Source: Acidimicrobiia bacterium
Lineage (GTDB): Bacteria; Actinomycetota; Acidimicrobiia; Acidimicrobiales; SZUA-35
Reading direction: 5' to 3'
DNA: 12,680 bases
Assembly (NCBI GenBank): GCA_029857855.1
Contig: JAOUGG010000019.1
Location: 1-12,680, forward strand
The position numbers and the translations under genes are program-made. Under the pieces are notes generated by a model, which saw nothing but the letters and a program-made list of their open reading frames with translations, ran no database searches and was not told the origin of the DNA. Shown in pieces: positions 5,745 through 12,680 of the stretch. Positions within the stretch are counted from its first letter, which is position 1; the number at the start of each line of letters is the position of its first letter.

Positions 5745-7220
5745 ATGACCAAGCCACAGGGGCGCACCACCACCTCGTCGTTCGGGGTGGGTCGGCGCGA
5801 GGGCCACGATTCGTCGTCGTTCTACGCCCGCTTCACCGCTCCCGAGCTGTCGCCCGACGAGACCGTCAACCGCCCACCCGAGCTGCTCACCGAGCTGGGT
5901 GAGGCCCGCCTCTATCTCGGCGACGGCTCCAAGATGGCCGAGCTGCCCGACAACTCCGTGGCCCTCGTCGTCACCTCACCGCCCTACTTCGTCGGCAAGG
6001 ACTACGAGCTGGCGGTGACCGAGTCGAGCGACGTGCCCTCCACCTACCTCGATTTCCTCGACATGTTACGCGAGGTGTTCGCCGAGTGTCGCCGGGTGCT
6101 GGAGCCCGGTGGGCGGATCGCCGTCAACGTCGCCAACCTGGGCCGCAAGCCCTATCGCAGCCTCTCCGCCGACGTCATCTCCATTCTCCAGGACGATCTC
6201 GGCCTGTTGCTGCGGGGCGAGGTGATCTGGGAAAAGGCGTCGAGTTCGTCGGGATCGTGCGCCTGGGGATCGTTCGCCAAGGCGTCGAACCCGGTGCTGC
6301 GAGACCTCACCGAACGGGTCGTCATCGCCTCCAAAGGCCGGTTCAATCGGGCTATCGGGGCGGGCAAACGGGAGAAGCTGGGCCTCCCCCACCACTCGAC
6401 CATCACCAACGACGAGTTCGTCGACGTCACCCGTGACCTTTGGCGGATCGACCCGGAGTCGGCCACCCGCGTCGGCCACCCGGCGCCTTTTCCCGTCGAT
6501 CTGCCCCGCCGCCTGATCGACCTCTACACCTACGAGGGCGACATCGTGCTCGACCCGTTCATCGGGTCCGGGACCACCGTGGTGGCGGCCCTGCGCAGCG
6601 GACGCATCGGGGTCGGCTACGACAACGAACCCGACTATCTGGAACTGGCCGAGCAGCGTCTGGCCGACGAAATCGACCGCCTCGATCGGTTGGCCGCCGC
6701 CGACCCATCGGCCACTGATCTCAGCGTCGAGGAGCGTCACGACCTCCGCGCCGCCGCAGCAGCAGCCGAATCGGCCAAGATCAGCGATATCACCGCCCGC
6801 CACCTGACCGAAGCGGGCTTCACCGACGTCAAGGCCAAGCCCAGACATCCCTCCGGCGTCGTCGATTTCGACCTCTGCGCCATCGACCGGTTCGGGCGTC
6901 GCTGGTGGGTCGACATCGCCGGCGGGTTCACCACCCCAAAACCGGGTCTTCAGCGCATCGAGGCGGCCTGGCGGGCTCTGGGGCGGGCGGCTGCCGCCGC
7001 GGCATCCTGTCCGGAACCGGTCCTCGTGGTGACAGCCTCGGGGCCGAAACCCGGGTCGCCGGCCGACAAGGCTCTCCGGGCCGCCGGACCCGAGGTGGTC
7101 CACGACGTGATCGAACTCTACGATCCACAGGTCACGGACCGGCTTCAGGCCTATGCCGACGGTGGAGTCGACGGGCCGCTCCCGGGCTTCTGGTCCGAGG
7201 CCGACCTTACACCGACCTGA
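5745..7220 (+). CDS. Beta-class DNA methyltransferase with an extra C-terminal domain
   Basis: The protein has 491 residues. Motif IV TSPPY (77-81) comes before the SAM-binding motif I DPFIGSGTT (270-278), the order that defines beta-class amino-methyltransferases. GYDN (291-294) supplies the acidic SAM ligand, and HPAPFP (245-250) is the conserved segment before motif I. The TSPPY form is commonest in N4-cytosine enzymes (BamHI and PvuII types), so N4-methylcytosine is more likely than N6-methyladenine. The methyltransferase core ends near 315. After a charged helix, about 345-470 forms a separate alpha/beta domain (VVDFDLCAID, RRWWVDIAGG, a long Ala-rich helix, PVLVVTAS). No endonuclease gene is adjacent, so it is either a solitary regulatory or housekeeping methylase or part of a fused system. 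It is probably transcribed alone from the TAGGAT box. Confidence 0.85.
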   Translation: MTKPQGRTTTSSFGVGRREGHDSSSFYARFTAPELSPDETVNRPPELLTELGEARLYLGDGSKMAELPDNSVALVVTSPPYFVGKDYELAVTESSDVPSTYLDFLDMLREVFAECRRVLEPGGRIAVNVANLGRKPYRSLSADVISILQDDLGLLLRGEVIWEKASSSSGSCAWGSFAKASNPVLRDLTERVVIASKGRFNRAIGAGKREKLGLPHHSTITNDEFVDVTRDLWRIDPESATRVGHPAPFPVDLPRRLIDLYTYEGDIVLDPFIGSGTTVVAALRSGRIGVGYDNEPDYLELAEQRLADEIDRLDRLAAADPSATDLSVEERHDLRAAAAAAESAKISDITARHLTEAGFTDVKAKPRHPSGVVDFDLCAIDRFGRRWWVDIAGGFTTPKPGLQRIEAAWRALGRAAAAAASCPEPVLVVTASGPKPGSPADKALRAAGPEVVHDVIELYDPQVTDRLQAYADGGVDGPLPGFWSEADLTPT

Positions 7221-7316
7221 CAGCGGAGACGCCGGGGGACCACCCTGCGCGGACGACTGTTTCGGTCGCGTCATTTTCTCTAAACCTTCTGGGTCACGGT
7301 TCCGTAACACCGTTTC

Positions 7317-8639
7317 ATGGATCGGAGGTATCGGGATACTGCTCATTTGTTCAGCCGTGCCGGTTTTGGCGCGGTTCGATCCGAGGTGCTTGCTCATCAG
7401 AACAAGCCCTGGGATGAGTTGGTCGATCTCGTCCTCGACACGTCGAGAGCACCTGCGCTCGGCCCACAACCGAATCTGCACCACGACCGCGATTGGTACG
7501 ACAAGTACGTGGACATGGTCCACTACTGGCTCAACCGGTGCCGCCGTCCGGTCACCCAGGCCCCCGTCGTCGAGAAGATGACGCTGTTCTGGCACGGCTA
7601 CCTGTGCTCATCGATCGGCAAGGTCCAGAACCACCAGGCAATGTTCGCCCAGAACCACCTGTTCCGGAAACACGGTCTCGGCAACGTCAAGGATCTGATG
7701 TGGCGAACGTCCATCGACCCGGCGATGCTTCTCTACCTCGACAACCGGCGCAACACCGTCCGCTCCCCCAACGAGAACTTCTCCCGCGAGCTGATGGAGC
7801 TGTTCGTCACCGGCGTCGGGCACTACTCCGAGGCCGACGTGCGAGAGTCGGCCCGGGCCTGGACCGGTCACGGCGTCGACGACAACGACCGCTACCGCTT
7901 CTCACCCGCCGACCACGACAGCGGCGCCAAGACCTTTCTCGGTCAGCGCGGCAACTGGGACGGACGCGACATCATCGAGCTCCTCTTCCGCCATCGCCGC
8001 CAGGCCCACACCCGCTTCTTCGCCCACAAACTGTGGTCCTTCTTCGCCTACCCGGTCTCGATCAATCACCCGGTGGTCAGCGATATCGCCGCCACGTACA
8101 ACCGCAACCTCAACGCGGCCGAGGCGCTGCGAGCGGTGTTCATGCACTCCGGGTTCCGAAGTGACGACGCCTACTACGGCCTGATGCGGTCACCCATCGA
8201 GTACGCGGTGGCGCTCATGCGCCACACCCGGTTCGACTGTGCCACCGCCCGGCCCGAGTGGTATCTGCGGGAGATGGGCCAGGAGCCGTTCCGTCCACCC
8301 GACGTCAGCGGATGGCGGCCCAACGACTACTGGATCACCGAGTCCGCCATCTGGGCCCGCGGCGACATGGTCGGCCACCTGCGATGGAAGACCTACTCAC
8401 GGGGTGACCTCGAGGACGTCAAGGACGTCGTGTCGTGGAAGCCGCTGACGTTCAAGTACACCGTCGACCAGGCGGTCGACATGGCCCTCGACAACTACGA
8501 CATGGCACTCCGGAGCAGCGCCAGCCGCAAGGCCCTGACCGACTACGTGGTCTCGGAACGAAACTCCGAAAGCGCATGGGGCCAGCGATCCGGCCTGCTG
8601 ATGCTGCCCCTCCTGACCCCGGACGTTCAACTGGCATGA
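7317..8639 (+). CDS. DUF1800 family protein
   Basis: The protein has 440 residues. It opens with the family's N-terminal motif LFSRAGFGA (11-19), has FWHGY (91-95), the signature NENFSRELMELF then ARAWTGH (152-163, 179-185), and the C-terminal PPDVSGW (327-333). DUF1800 proteins are widespread, usually encoded beside a DUF1501 gene, and have no settled biochemical role. No signal peptide is visible at this start, so secretion could depend on its partner. The start lacks a ribosome binding site. A weak TAACAC 6 nt upstream suggests another leaderless mRNA, less clearly than elsewhere in the window. Its stop overlaps the DUF1501 start (ATGA), so the two are translated in a coupled way. Confidence 0.88.
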   Translation: MDRRYRDTAHLFSRAGFGAVRSEVLAHQNKPWDELVDLVLDTSRAPALGPQPNLHHDRDWYDKYVDMVHYWLNRCRRPVTQAPVVEKMTLFWHGYLCSSIGKVQNHQAMFAQNHLFRKHGLGNVKDLMWRTSIDPAMLLYLDNRRNTVRSPNENFSRELMELFVTGVGHYSEADVRESARAWTGHGVDDNDRYRFSPADHDSGAKTFLGQRGNWDGRDIIELLFRHRRQAHTRFFAHKLWSFFAYPVSINHPVVSDIAATYNRNLNAAEALRAVFMHSGFRSDDAYYGLMRSPIEYAVALMRHTRFDCATARPEWYLREMGQEPFRPPDVSGWRPNDYWITESAIWARGDMVGHLRWKTYSRGDLEDVKDVVSWKPLTFKYTVDQAVDMALDNYDMALRSSASRKALTDYVVSERNSESAWGQRSGLLMLPLLTPDVQLA

Positions 8640-10648
8640 CTCCGACGCTCACCTCCGTTCCTCCCGACGCGATCACCGACCCATCGTTGAACGCCGCCGA
8701 GCGCTCGCTGATCACCCGGCGCCTCTTCCTCCAGGCGGTGGCGGCCGGGATCACCGTGAGCGCCCTCCCGGCCTGGCTGGCCGAACCGGCAGCGGCCGCC
8801 GCCCCGCTCGGAGCCGGCGACGGCGTGCTCGTGCTCCTCACCATGTCCGGCGGGAACGACGGTCTCAACACGTTCATCCCCATGACCAACGGGACCTACC
8901 ACGACGTCCGGCCCCACCTCGCCATCGGGTCCGACCGGGCCATACCGCTGAGCGGCAACCGCGGCCTCCACCCCCGCCTCGGCTTCTTCAAGCAGCAGTG
9001 GGACAAGGGGAATCTGGCCATCATCGACGGCGTCGGCCTCACCGAGACGACCCTCAGCCACTTCGATTCGACGGCCAGGATGATGACGCTGGCACCGTCG
9101 TCGGCCTTCTCCGGGACCGGCTGGTTGGGCCGTTACCTCGACGGGCTGAGGGCCGACCCGTTCAATGGCGTGAGCCTCGGGTCGTCACTCCCGGTACTGG
9201 TGAAGGGACGGTCCCAGCAGGCGATCGCCCTTCCCGAGTACCGGAGCAACATCTTCGACGTCAGCGAGCCGAACTCGACCTACGGCCGTCAGTTCCGGGC
9301 CCTTCGGGCCATGGGAACCACCTCGACCGGGATGGGTCCGCTGGCCGATCGCCTCACCGCCGGTGGGAGGCGGGCCGTCGACCTGGCCGGCACCGTCTAC
9401 CCGCTCGTCGGCGACAAGCGGGAGGAAGCCGAGGTCATCTCCAAGTTCCGGCTGGCCGCCCGCCTGATCAATGCCAACCTCGGCGTCCGGGTCATTTCCA
9501 TCGCGTTCGGCGACTTCGACAGCCATGCCAATCAGGCGTCGATGCATGATGAGCGGATGACGGAACTGAACGCCGCCCTCCAGATCTTCCATCAGATGCT
9601 CAACCCGGCGTTCGTCACGCGCACGCTCGTGGTCGGCACCTCGGAGTTCGGCCGGCGGGTCAAGGACAACGGCAGCGGCACCGACCACGGTGTGGCCAAC
9701 TCGCTGTTCGCCATGGGCCATCAGGTGAACGGCGGAATCCACGGACAGATGCCGTCGCTCGTGAACCTCGACGGCGACAAGAATCTGAAGACCACCGTCG
9801 GGTTCCCGCACTTCTACGGCAACATACTGAACACCTGGCTGCGGGCCGATTCGGCACAGATCCTCGGCCGCGACCACGGGAATCTCGGGTTCCTCAATCC
9901 GCCGGGCAAGCCGTTGCCGGGCAAGAAGGCACCGGTCGTCGTGTCCTCCGAGGACCGGGTGGCGCGACGAGCCGCCATCTCGCGGCTCTACCTCGCCTTC
10001 TTCGGCACCCTGCCCGACGACGAGGGTATGCGCTTCTGGTCGGGGCAGGTGATCAGCGGTTCACGGAACCTCGGCTCGATCTCGCAGGCCCTGGCCCAGT
10101 CCGATCAGTTCGCCAAACAGTACGGTCGTCTTTCCAACCGGCAGTTCGTGGAACTGGCCTATTCGAACGTCCTCGACCGTGCCCCCGACACCAGGGGTCT
10201 CAACCACTGGCTGGGTGTGCTCAACGGCGGCGGCTACCGAGGGGCCGTGATGGTCAGTTTCTCGGAATCCGCGGAGTTCAAGCGACGGACGGCGAAACAG
10301 ACGTGGTGGATCGAGGAGGTCGGACCGATCGGACGGCTCTACCGGGCGTACTTCCTCCGCCGGCCTGATGAGCGGGGCCTCACCCACTGGATCAACACCG
10401 GCCTGGAACTCCCGGCCATCAGCAACACCTTCGCCAACTCGACCGAGTTCCTGAACCGCTACGGCACCCTGAACACCCGGGATTTCGTCGCGCTCGTCTA
10501 CCGCAATGTTCTGGGACGACAGCCCGACGCGCAGGGTCGCCAGTACTGGATCGGCCAGGCCAATCGAGGTGTTCCCCGCGGAGACATCATGACCGGATTC
10601 TCCGAGTCCGGGGAGTTCGCCAAGAAGGTTCGGGCCATGACCGACTAG
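8636..10648 (+). CDS. Tat-exported DUF1501 protein with a C-terminal DUF4214 repeat region
   Basis: The protein has 670 residues from ATG 8636, which overlaps the upstream stop by four bases. An open frame continues further upstream, but that part is antisense to nothing real and lacks the coupling. A Tat signal is clear: TRRLFLQ (27-33, twin Arg28-Arg29), a hydrophobic stretch, and Ala-rich cleavage region near 52-56. The DUF1501 domain (about 60-420) has GGNDGLNTFIPM (72-83), DFDSHANQ (293-300) and SEFGRRVKDNGSGTDHG (336-352). The family is related to the alkaline-phosphatase/sulfatase fold by its metal-type motifs, with unknown substrate. After a linker, 451-661 holds four DUF4214-type units. 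The mature protein would act outside the membrane and may attach to the cell surface through the repeats. Its partner is the DUF1800 protein. Confidence 0.88.
   Translation: MTPTLTSVPPDAITDPSLNAAERSLITRRLFLQAVAAGITVSALPAWLAEPAAAAAPLGAGDGVLVLLTMSGGNDGLNTFIPMTNGTYHDVRPHLAIGSDRAIPLSGNRGLHPRLGFFKQQWDKGNLAIIDGVGLTETTLSHFDSTARMMTLAPSSAFSGTGWLGRYLDGLRADPFNGVSLGSSLPVLVKGRSQQAIALPEYRSNIFDVSEPNSTYGRQFRALRAMGTTSTGMGPLADRLTAGGRRAVDLAGTVYPLVGDKREEAEVISKFRLAARLINANLGVRVISIAFGDFDSHANQASMHDERMTELNAALQIFHQMLNPAFVTRTLVVGTSEFGRRVKDNGSGTDHGVANSLFAMGHQVNGGIHGQMPSLVNLDGDKNLKTTVGFPHFYGNILNTWLRADSAQILGRDHGNLGFLNPPGKPLPGKKAPVVVSSEDRVARRAAISRLYLAFFGTLPDDEGMRFWSGQVISGSRNLGSISQALAQSDQFAKQYGRLSNRQFVELAYSNVLDRAPDTRGLNHWLGVLNGGGYRGAVMVSFSESAEFKRRTAKQTWWIEEVGPIGRLYRAYFLRRPDERGLTHWINTGLELPAISNTFANSTEFLNRYGTLNTRDFVALVYRNVLGRQPDAQGRQYWIGQANRGVPRGDIMTGFSESGEFAKKVRAMTD
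9986..10618 (+). repeat. Four DUF4214-type repeats in the DUF1501 protein
   Basis: Units at residues 451-492, 507-548, 568-605 and 620-661 share the pattern (L/V)Y-x3-(F/L)-x3-PD-x3-G-x3-W, ending in (S)-x-(E/Q)F. Examples are NVLDRAPDTRGLNHW and NVLGRQPDAQGRQYW. Units 2 and 4 are most alike (both end FSES-x-EF), as are 1 and 3 (LYxAxF), so the array looks like a duplicated pair. DUF4214 occurs in bacterial secreted and surface proteins. Confidence 0.75.
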
Positions 10649-10680
10649 GTCGGCCAGCAGCCGGCGGCGGGACCCGGGGG

Positions 10681-11253
10681 TCAGCCGTTGTAGATCGGCC
10701 CGCCACTCGCCGCGTAGTCGGCCAGCACGGCGGCCGCCGCAGGGCGCAGGACGTCGACCCGGACGTCGATGCCCAGTGAAGCGAGATGCTCCGGCCAGTC
10801 ATCGGGTTTGTTGCCCTCGTCGAAGCCCGCCGAGCGGGCATCAGCGTCGCGGGCGCCGATCACCAGCGACCGGACACCCGACCACGGCACCGCCCCCATG
10901 CACATCGCGCACGGCTCGGTGGAACTGACCAACGTCAGGTCCCCGACCGACCGCAGGTTCCAGGTTCCCACGCGCTGACCGGCCGTCGCGATGGCCACAA
11001 TCTCGGCGTGGGCGATAGGCGCCGAATCCGGGACGACCCGATTGACGCCGGCCGCCACCAACTCGCCGCTACTGGTGAAGATCGCTGCGGCGAACGGACC
11101 GCCACCACGGCGACTGTTCTCCGCCGCCAGCTCGAGCACAAGCCGCATCTGCTCCTCGTCGCCGGTGCGGGCCGTTCCGTCGACGAGCGCAACGCGTTGG
11201 CCGAGCCACGACGGTATGGCCAGCGCCACACTCGACGGGTGGTGTGCCATCAT
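10681..11253 (-). CDS. Guanine deaminase-like zinc nucleobase/nucleoside deaminase
   Basis: The protein has 190 residues and is cytoplasmic. The cytidine-deaminase-like zinc site is intact: HAE (82-84) supplies one ligand and the catalytic Glu, and PCAMC (114-118) supplies the two cysteines. GGGPFAAAI (50-58), the AGFDE segment (142-146) and the C-terminal GGPIYNG resemble bacterial GuaD guanine deaminases more than tRNA adenosine deaminase TadA. The likely reaction is guanine to xanthine, but a related purine or a nucleoside is possible. About 30 residues before the deaminase core are extra compared with GuaD. They are kept because GGAGGAGG lies 10 nt before ATG 11253; the second ATG is the next codon. 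It converges on the DUF1501 gene with only 32 nt between, and diverges from the lipoprotein gene. Confidence 0.85.
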   Translation of the reverse strand: MMAHHPSSVALAIPSWLGQRVALVDGTARTGDEEQMRLVLELAAENSRRGGGPFAAAIFTSSGELVAAGVNRVVPDSAPIAHAEIVAIATAGQRVGTWNLRSVGDLTLVSSTEPCAMCMGAVPWSGVRSLVIGARDADARSAGFDEGNKPDDWPEHLASLGIDVRVDVLRPAAAAVLADYAASGGPIYNG

Positions 11254-11263
11254 GTCGGGCCAA

Positions 11264-11271
11264 CCTCCTCC
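11264..11271 (-). promoter_or_regulatory. Ribosome binding site of the deaminase gene
   Basis: GGAGGAGG on the minus strand lies 10 nt before ATG 11253, the strongest Shine-Dalgarno in the window. It supports the long N-terminus. Confidence 0.65.
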
Positions 11272-11317
11272 GAGAAACAGCCGCCGAATACGGGGCCACG
11301 AGAATCCGGCCCTGGTG

Positions 11318-11327
11318 AATATAACAT
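11318..11327. promoter_or_regulatory. Overlapping divergent -10 boxes for lipoprotein and deaminase genes
   Basis: On the plus strand TAACAT (11322-11327) lies 8 nt before GTG 11336 and suggests a leaderless lipoprotein mRNA. On the minus strand TATATT (11323-11318) could serve the deaminase, with a leader of about 55-60 nt. This AT-rich patch stands out in the region. No clear -35 elements are seen. Confidence 0.4.
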
Positions 11328-11335
11328 TTGCACTC

Positions 11336-11839
11336 GTGCCTCTCTTCTCGCTTCGTCTACGTCGACTCGGCCGCCGGATCGGCCGGTCGACCCTGTCGAT
11401 CCTGTTCCTTGCCCTTTTCCTGATCGGCTGCGGAACGGCCGACGACAGTGAAACAGACGGCGGTGGGGTTCCAGCCGGCTATCCCACGATCGCCTCAGCC
11501 GACTTCCAGGGCACCTTCGAGATCACCGGCGCGACCATCGCCGGACGGCCGCTCGAACTCGGCACCGCCTCGACCCGCCAAATCGATTTCGACGTCGTGA
11601 CGGGGGCGGCGACGGTGGATCTCGGCTGCGAGCGTCGGCTGGGATCGTTCACCCTGGCCGGCGACGGTCAGGCGTCGATCACCCTCACCGGCAGCATCGA
11701 GATCGACCCGTGTTCGCCGTCCGACCTCGACGACTCCCTCCTGGAACTGATCGACCGGGTCGAACGGTGGGAGCCCATCGACGGTGGTTACCGGCTACTC
11801 GCCGCCGGCGGCGACGACCTCGTCCTGGCTGAACTCTGA
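11336..11839 (+). CDS. Small META-like lipoprotein
   Basis: From GTG 11336 the protein has 167 residues. A basic n-region and hydrophobic core (TLSILFLALFLIGC) end in a lipobox with Cys32, so it should be lipidated and anchored outside the membrane. The mature part (about 48-167) has features of META/HslJ-like domains: FEITGATIAGRPL, DLGCERRLGSF and a late Cys in IEIDPCS. The match is weaker than for the gene at 4779 and could also be called an uncharacterised lipoprotein. GTG 11315 is an alternative start seven codons earlier, but it lies before the proposed -10. The last 45 bp overlap the 3' end of the opposite-strand methyltransferase gene. Confidence 0.72.
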   Translation: MPLFSLRLRRLGRRIGRSTLSILFLALFLIGCGTADDSETDGGGVPAGYPTIASADFQGTFEITGATIAGRPLELGTASTRQIDFDVVTGAATVDLGCERRLGSFTLAGDGQASITLTGSIEIDPCSPSDLDDSLLELIDRVERWEPIDGGYRLLAAGGDDLVLAEL

Positions 11840-12680
11840 GGGCTCGGAGCCGGGAGGTCGGCCCGCCCGATGGTAGAGCCGGACGCCCAGGCCGCCATGG
11901 CGGAAGCTCAGAACCGGTTCGGCCGCAGCGTCGGCCTGTAGCGCCAGTTTCCGATGGGCGGTCAACACCGCGAGATCGAAACCGGGGAGCCGTTCCCGGG
12001 CCACAGCACCCAACCGACCGTAGAGCCTCGCCAACTTCGCCGAACCGAGCCGTTTCCCGTACGGAGGGTTCGTGATGATGAGACCGGTGCCGTCACGCCC
12101 CCGCAGATGGGACACGACCCGTTCCTCGGCCGTGACGAGGTGGTCGACCTCCGCCCGGGCGGCATTCGCCATGGTGGCGGCCACCATCGCCGGATCGCGG
12201 TCGGACGCCAGGATCTCGGGCCGCACGGCATCAGCCGACGTGGCGGCCTCATAGGCGGCCTGCACCGACCCCGCCACACTGGCCCAGGCACCGGTGTCGA
12301 ACGACGGCCACGTGTGGAATGCGAACTCCCGTGCCCCGCCGGCCGGGACGCCGAGCGCCATCAACGCGGCCTCAACGGGAAAGGTTCCGGAGCCGCAGAA
12401 CGGGTCGATCAGCGGCCCGCTGCCGTCCCAGCCGACGGCCTGCAGACATGCGGCGGCCATGGTCGGCCGAAGCGGAGCGTCGCCGAGGTCGATCCGCCAC
12501 GGACGATGGTGCAGTGCCTCGCCCGACGAGTCGACCGAGATGGTGACGGTGTTGCGGTTGATTCGCACCACGAACAGCTGCTCGGGCTCGCCGATCGACG
12601 GCGGCAGGCTCACCTGGTGCAGCCGCTGGGCGATCGCCTTGGTGTGGTACAGCTTCGACTCGCTGGTCGAGATGCGAAAT
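11795..12680 (-). CDS. THUMP-type class I RNA guanine-N2-methyltransferase (RlmL/Trm14-like), partial
   Basis: Coding enters from beyond position 12680 and stops at TAG (11797-11795); 294 residues are visible. The first visible residues, RISTSESKLYHTKAIAQRL, match the end of a THUMP domain. The methyltransferase domain has LHHRPWR and APLRPTMAA, the SAM motif IDPFCGSGTFPVEAAL (near 91-106 of the visible part) and the catalytic NPPYGKRLG (204-212). NPPY with G next to it is typical of RlmL- and TrmN/Trm14-like enzymes that make N2-methylguanosine in 23S rRNA or tRNA. Which RNA is modified cannot be decided here. An internal GTG at 12613 could be mistaken for the start, but the upstream residues are clearly family-conserved. 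Confidence 0.85.
   Translation of the reverse strand, partial: FRISTSESKLYHTKAIAQRLHQVSLPPSIGEPEQLFVVRINRNTVTISVDSSGEALHHRPWRIDLGDAPLRPTMAAACLQAVGWDGSGPLIDPFCGSGTFPVEAALMALGVPAGGAREFAFHTWPSFDTGAWASVAGSVQAAYEAATSADAVRPEILASDRDPAMVAATMANAARAEVDHLVTAEERVVSHLRGRDGTGLIITNPPYGKRLGSAKLARLYGRLGAVARERLPGFDLAVLTAHRKLALQADAAAEPVLSFRHGGLGVRLYHRAGRPPGSEPSEFSQDEVVAAGGE

Noticed and set aside
6066..7595. Minus-strand ORF of 509 residues
   Set aside because: It is a high-GC shadow of the DNA methyltransferase and DUF1800 genes, both of which carry diagnostic motifs on the plus strand.
8435..8635. Longer start for the DUF1501 protein
   Set aside because: This part overlaps the conserved DUF1800 reading frame, and the Tat signal begins properly after ATG 8636.
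10649..10680. GC-rich stretch between convergent genes as an intrinsic terminator
   Set aside because: Possible pairings have loops too short or arms of four bases, and no U-tract is present.

Overview
The window is a high-GC chromosomal segment with dense genes and short intergenic gaps. It looks like an actinobacterium, probably in or near the Acidimicrobiia. That placement is an inference from four things: base composition, promoter style (several -10 boxes 6-8 nt before a start codon with no ribosome binding site, i.e. leaderless mRNAs), a Tat-exported DUF1501 protein with DUF4214 repeats, and META-domain proteins. No gap exceeds about 160 nt, and I found no tRNA, rRNA, CRISPR array, insertion sequence or phage gene.

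Layout. 1-94: the 3' end of an aminotransferase. 105-461: an ArsC-family thiol oxidoreductase whose catalytic codon 12 is TGA, followed 16 nt later by a hairpin with a GGUC loop that resembles the bacterial selenocysteine insertion element. I read this as a selenoprotein, not a pseudogene, and it is the main discovery here. 567-1673 (-): a GT-B-like glycosyltransferase that converges on arsC. 1780-2673 (-): a LysR regulator, divergent from a two-gene operon at 2833-4674 that encodes a 3-hydroxyisobutyrate-dehydrogenase-like enzyme and an Fe(II)/2-oxoglutarate oxygenase. Their shared 160-bp region holds a tandem octamer placed to act on both promoters.

4684-4720 is a perfect 17-bp inverted repeat. 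4779-5675 is a membrane-anchored protein with two META domains, ending in a hairpin that spans its stop codon. 5745-7220 is a beta-class DNA methyltransferase with an unusual C-terminal domain that may be a degenerate nuclease fold; no restriction gene lies next to it. 7317-10648 is a translationally coupled DUF1800/DUF1501 pair, the second member exported by Tat and carrying four DUF4214-type repeats. 10681-11253 (-) is a guanine-deaminase-like enzyme. 11336-11839 is a small META-like lipoprotein. 11795-12680 (-) is a 23S/tRNA guanine-N2-methyltransferase-like enzyme that runs off the window and overlaps the lipoprotein gene tail to tail.

The window is mainly a run of independent short transcription units. 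The clear functional groupings are the LysR/dehydrogenase/oxygenase module and the DUF1800-DUF1501 export module. If the ArsC reading is right, the genome must also encode SelA, SelB, SelC and SelD, none of which is in this window.
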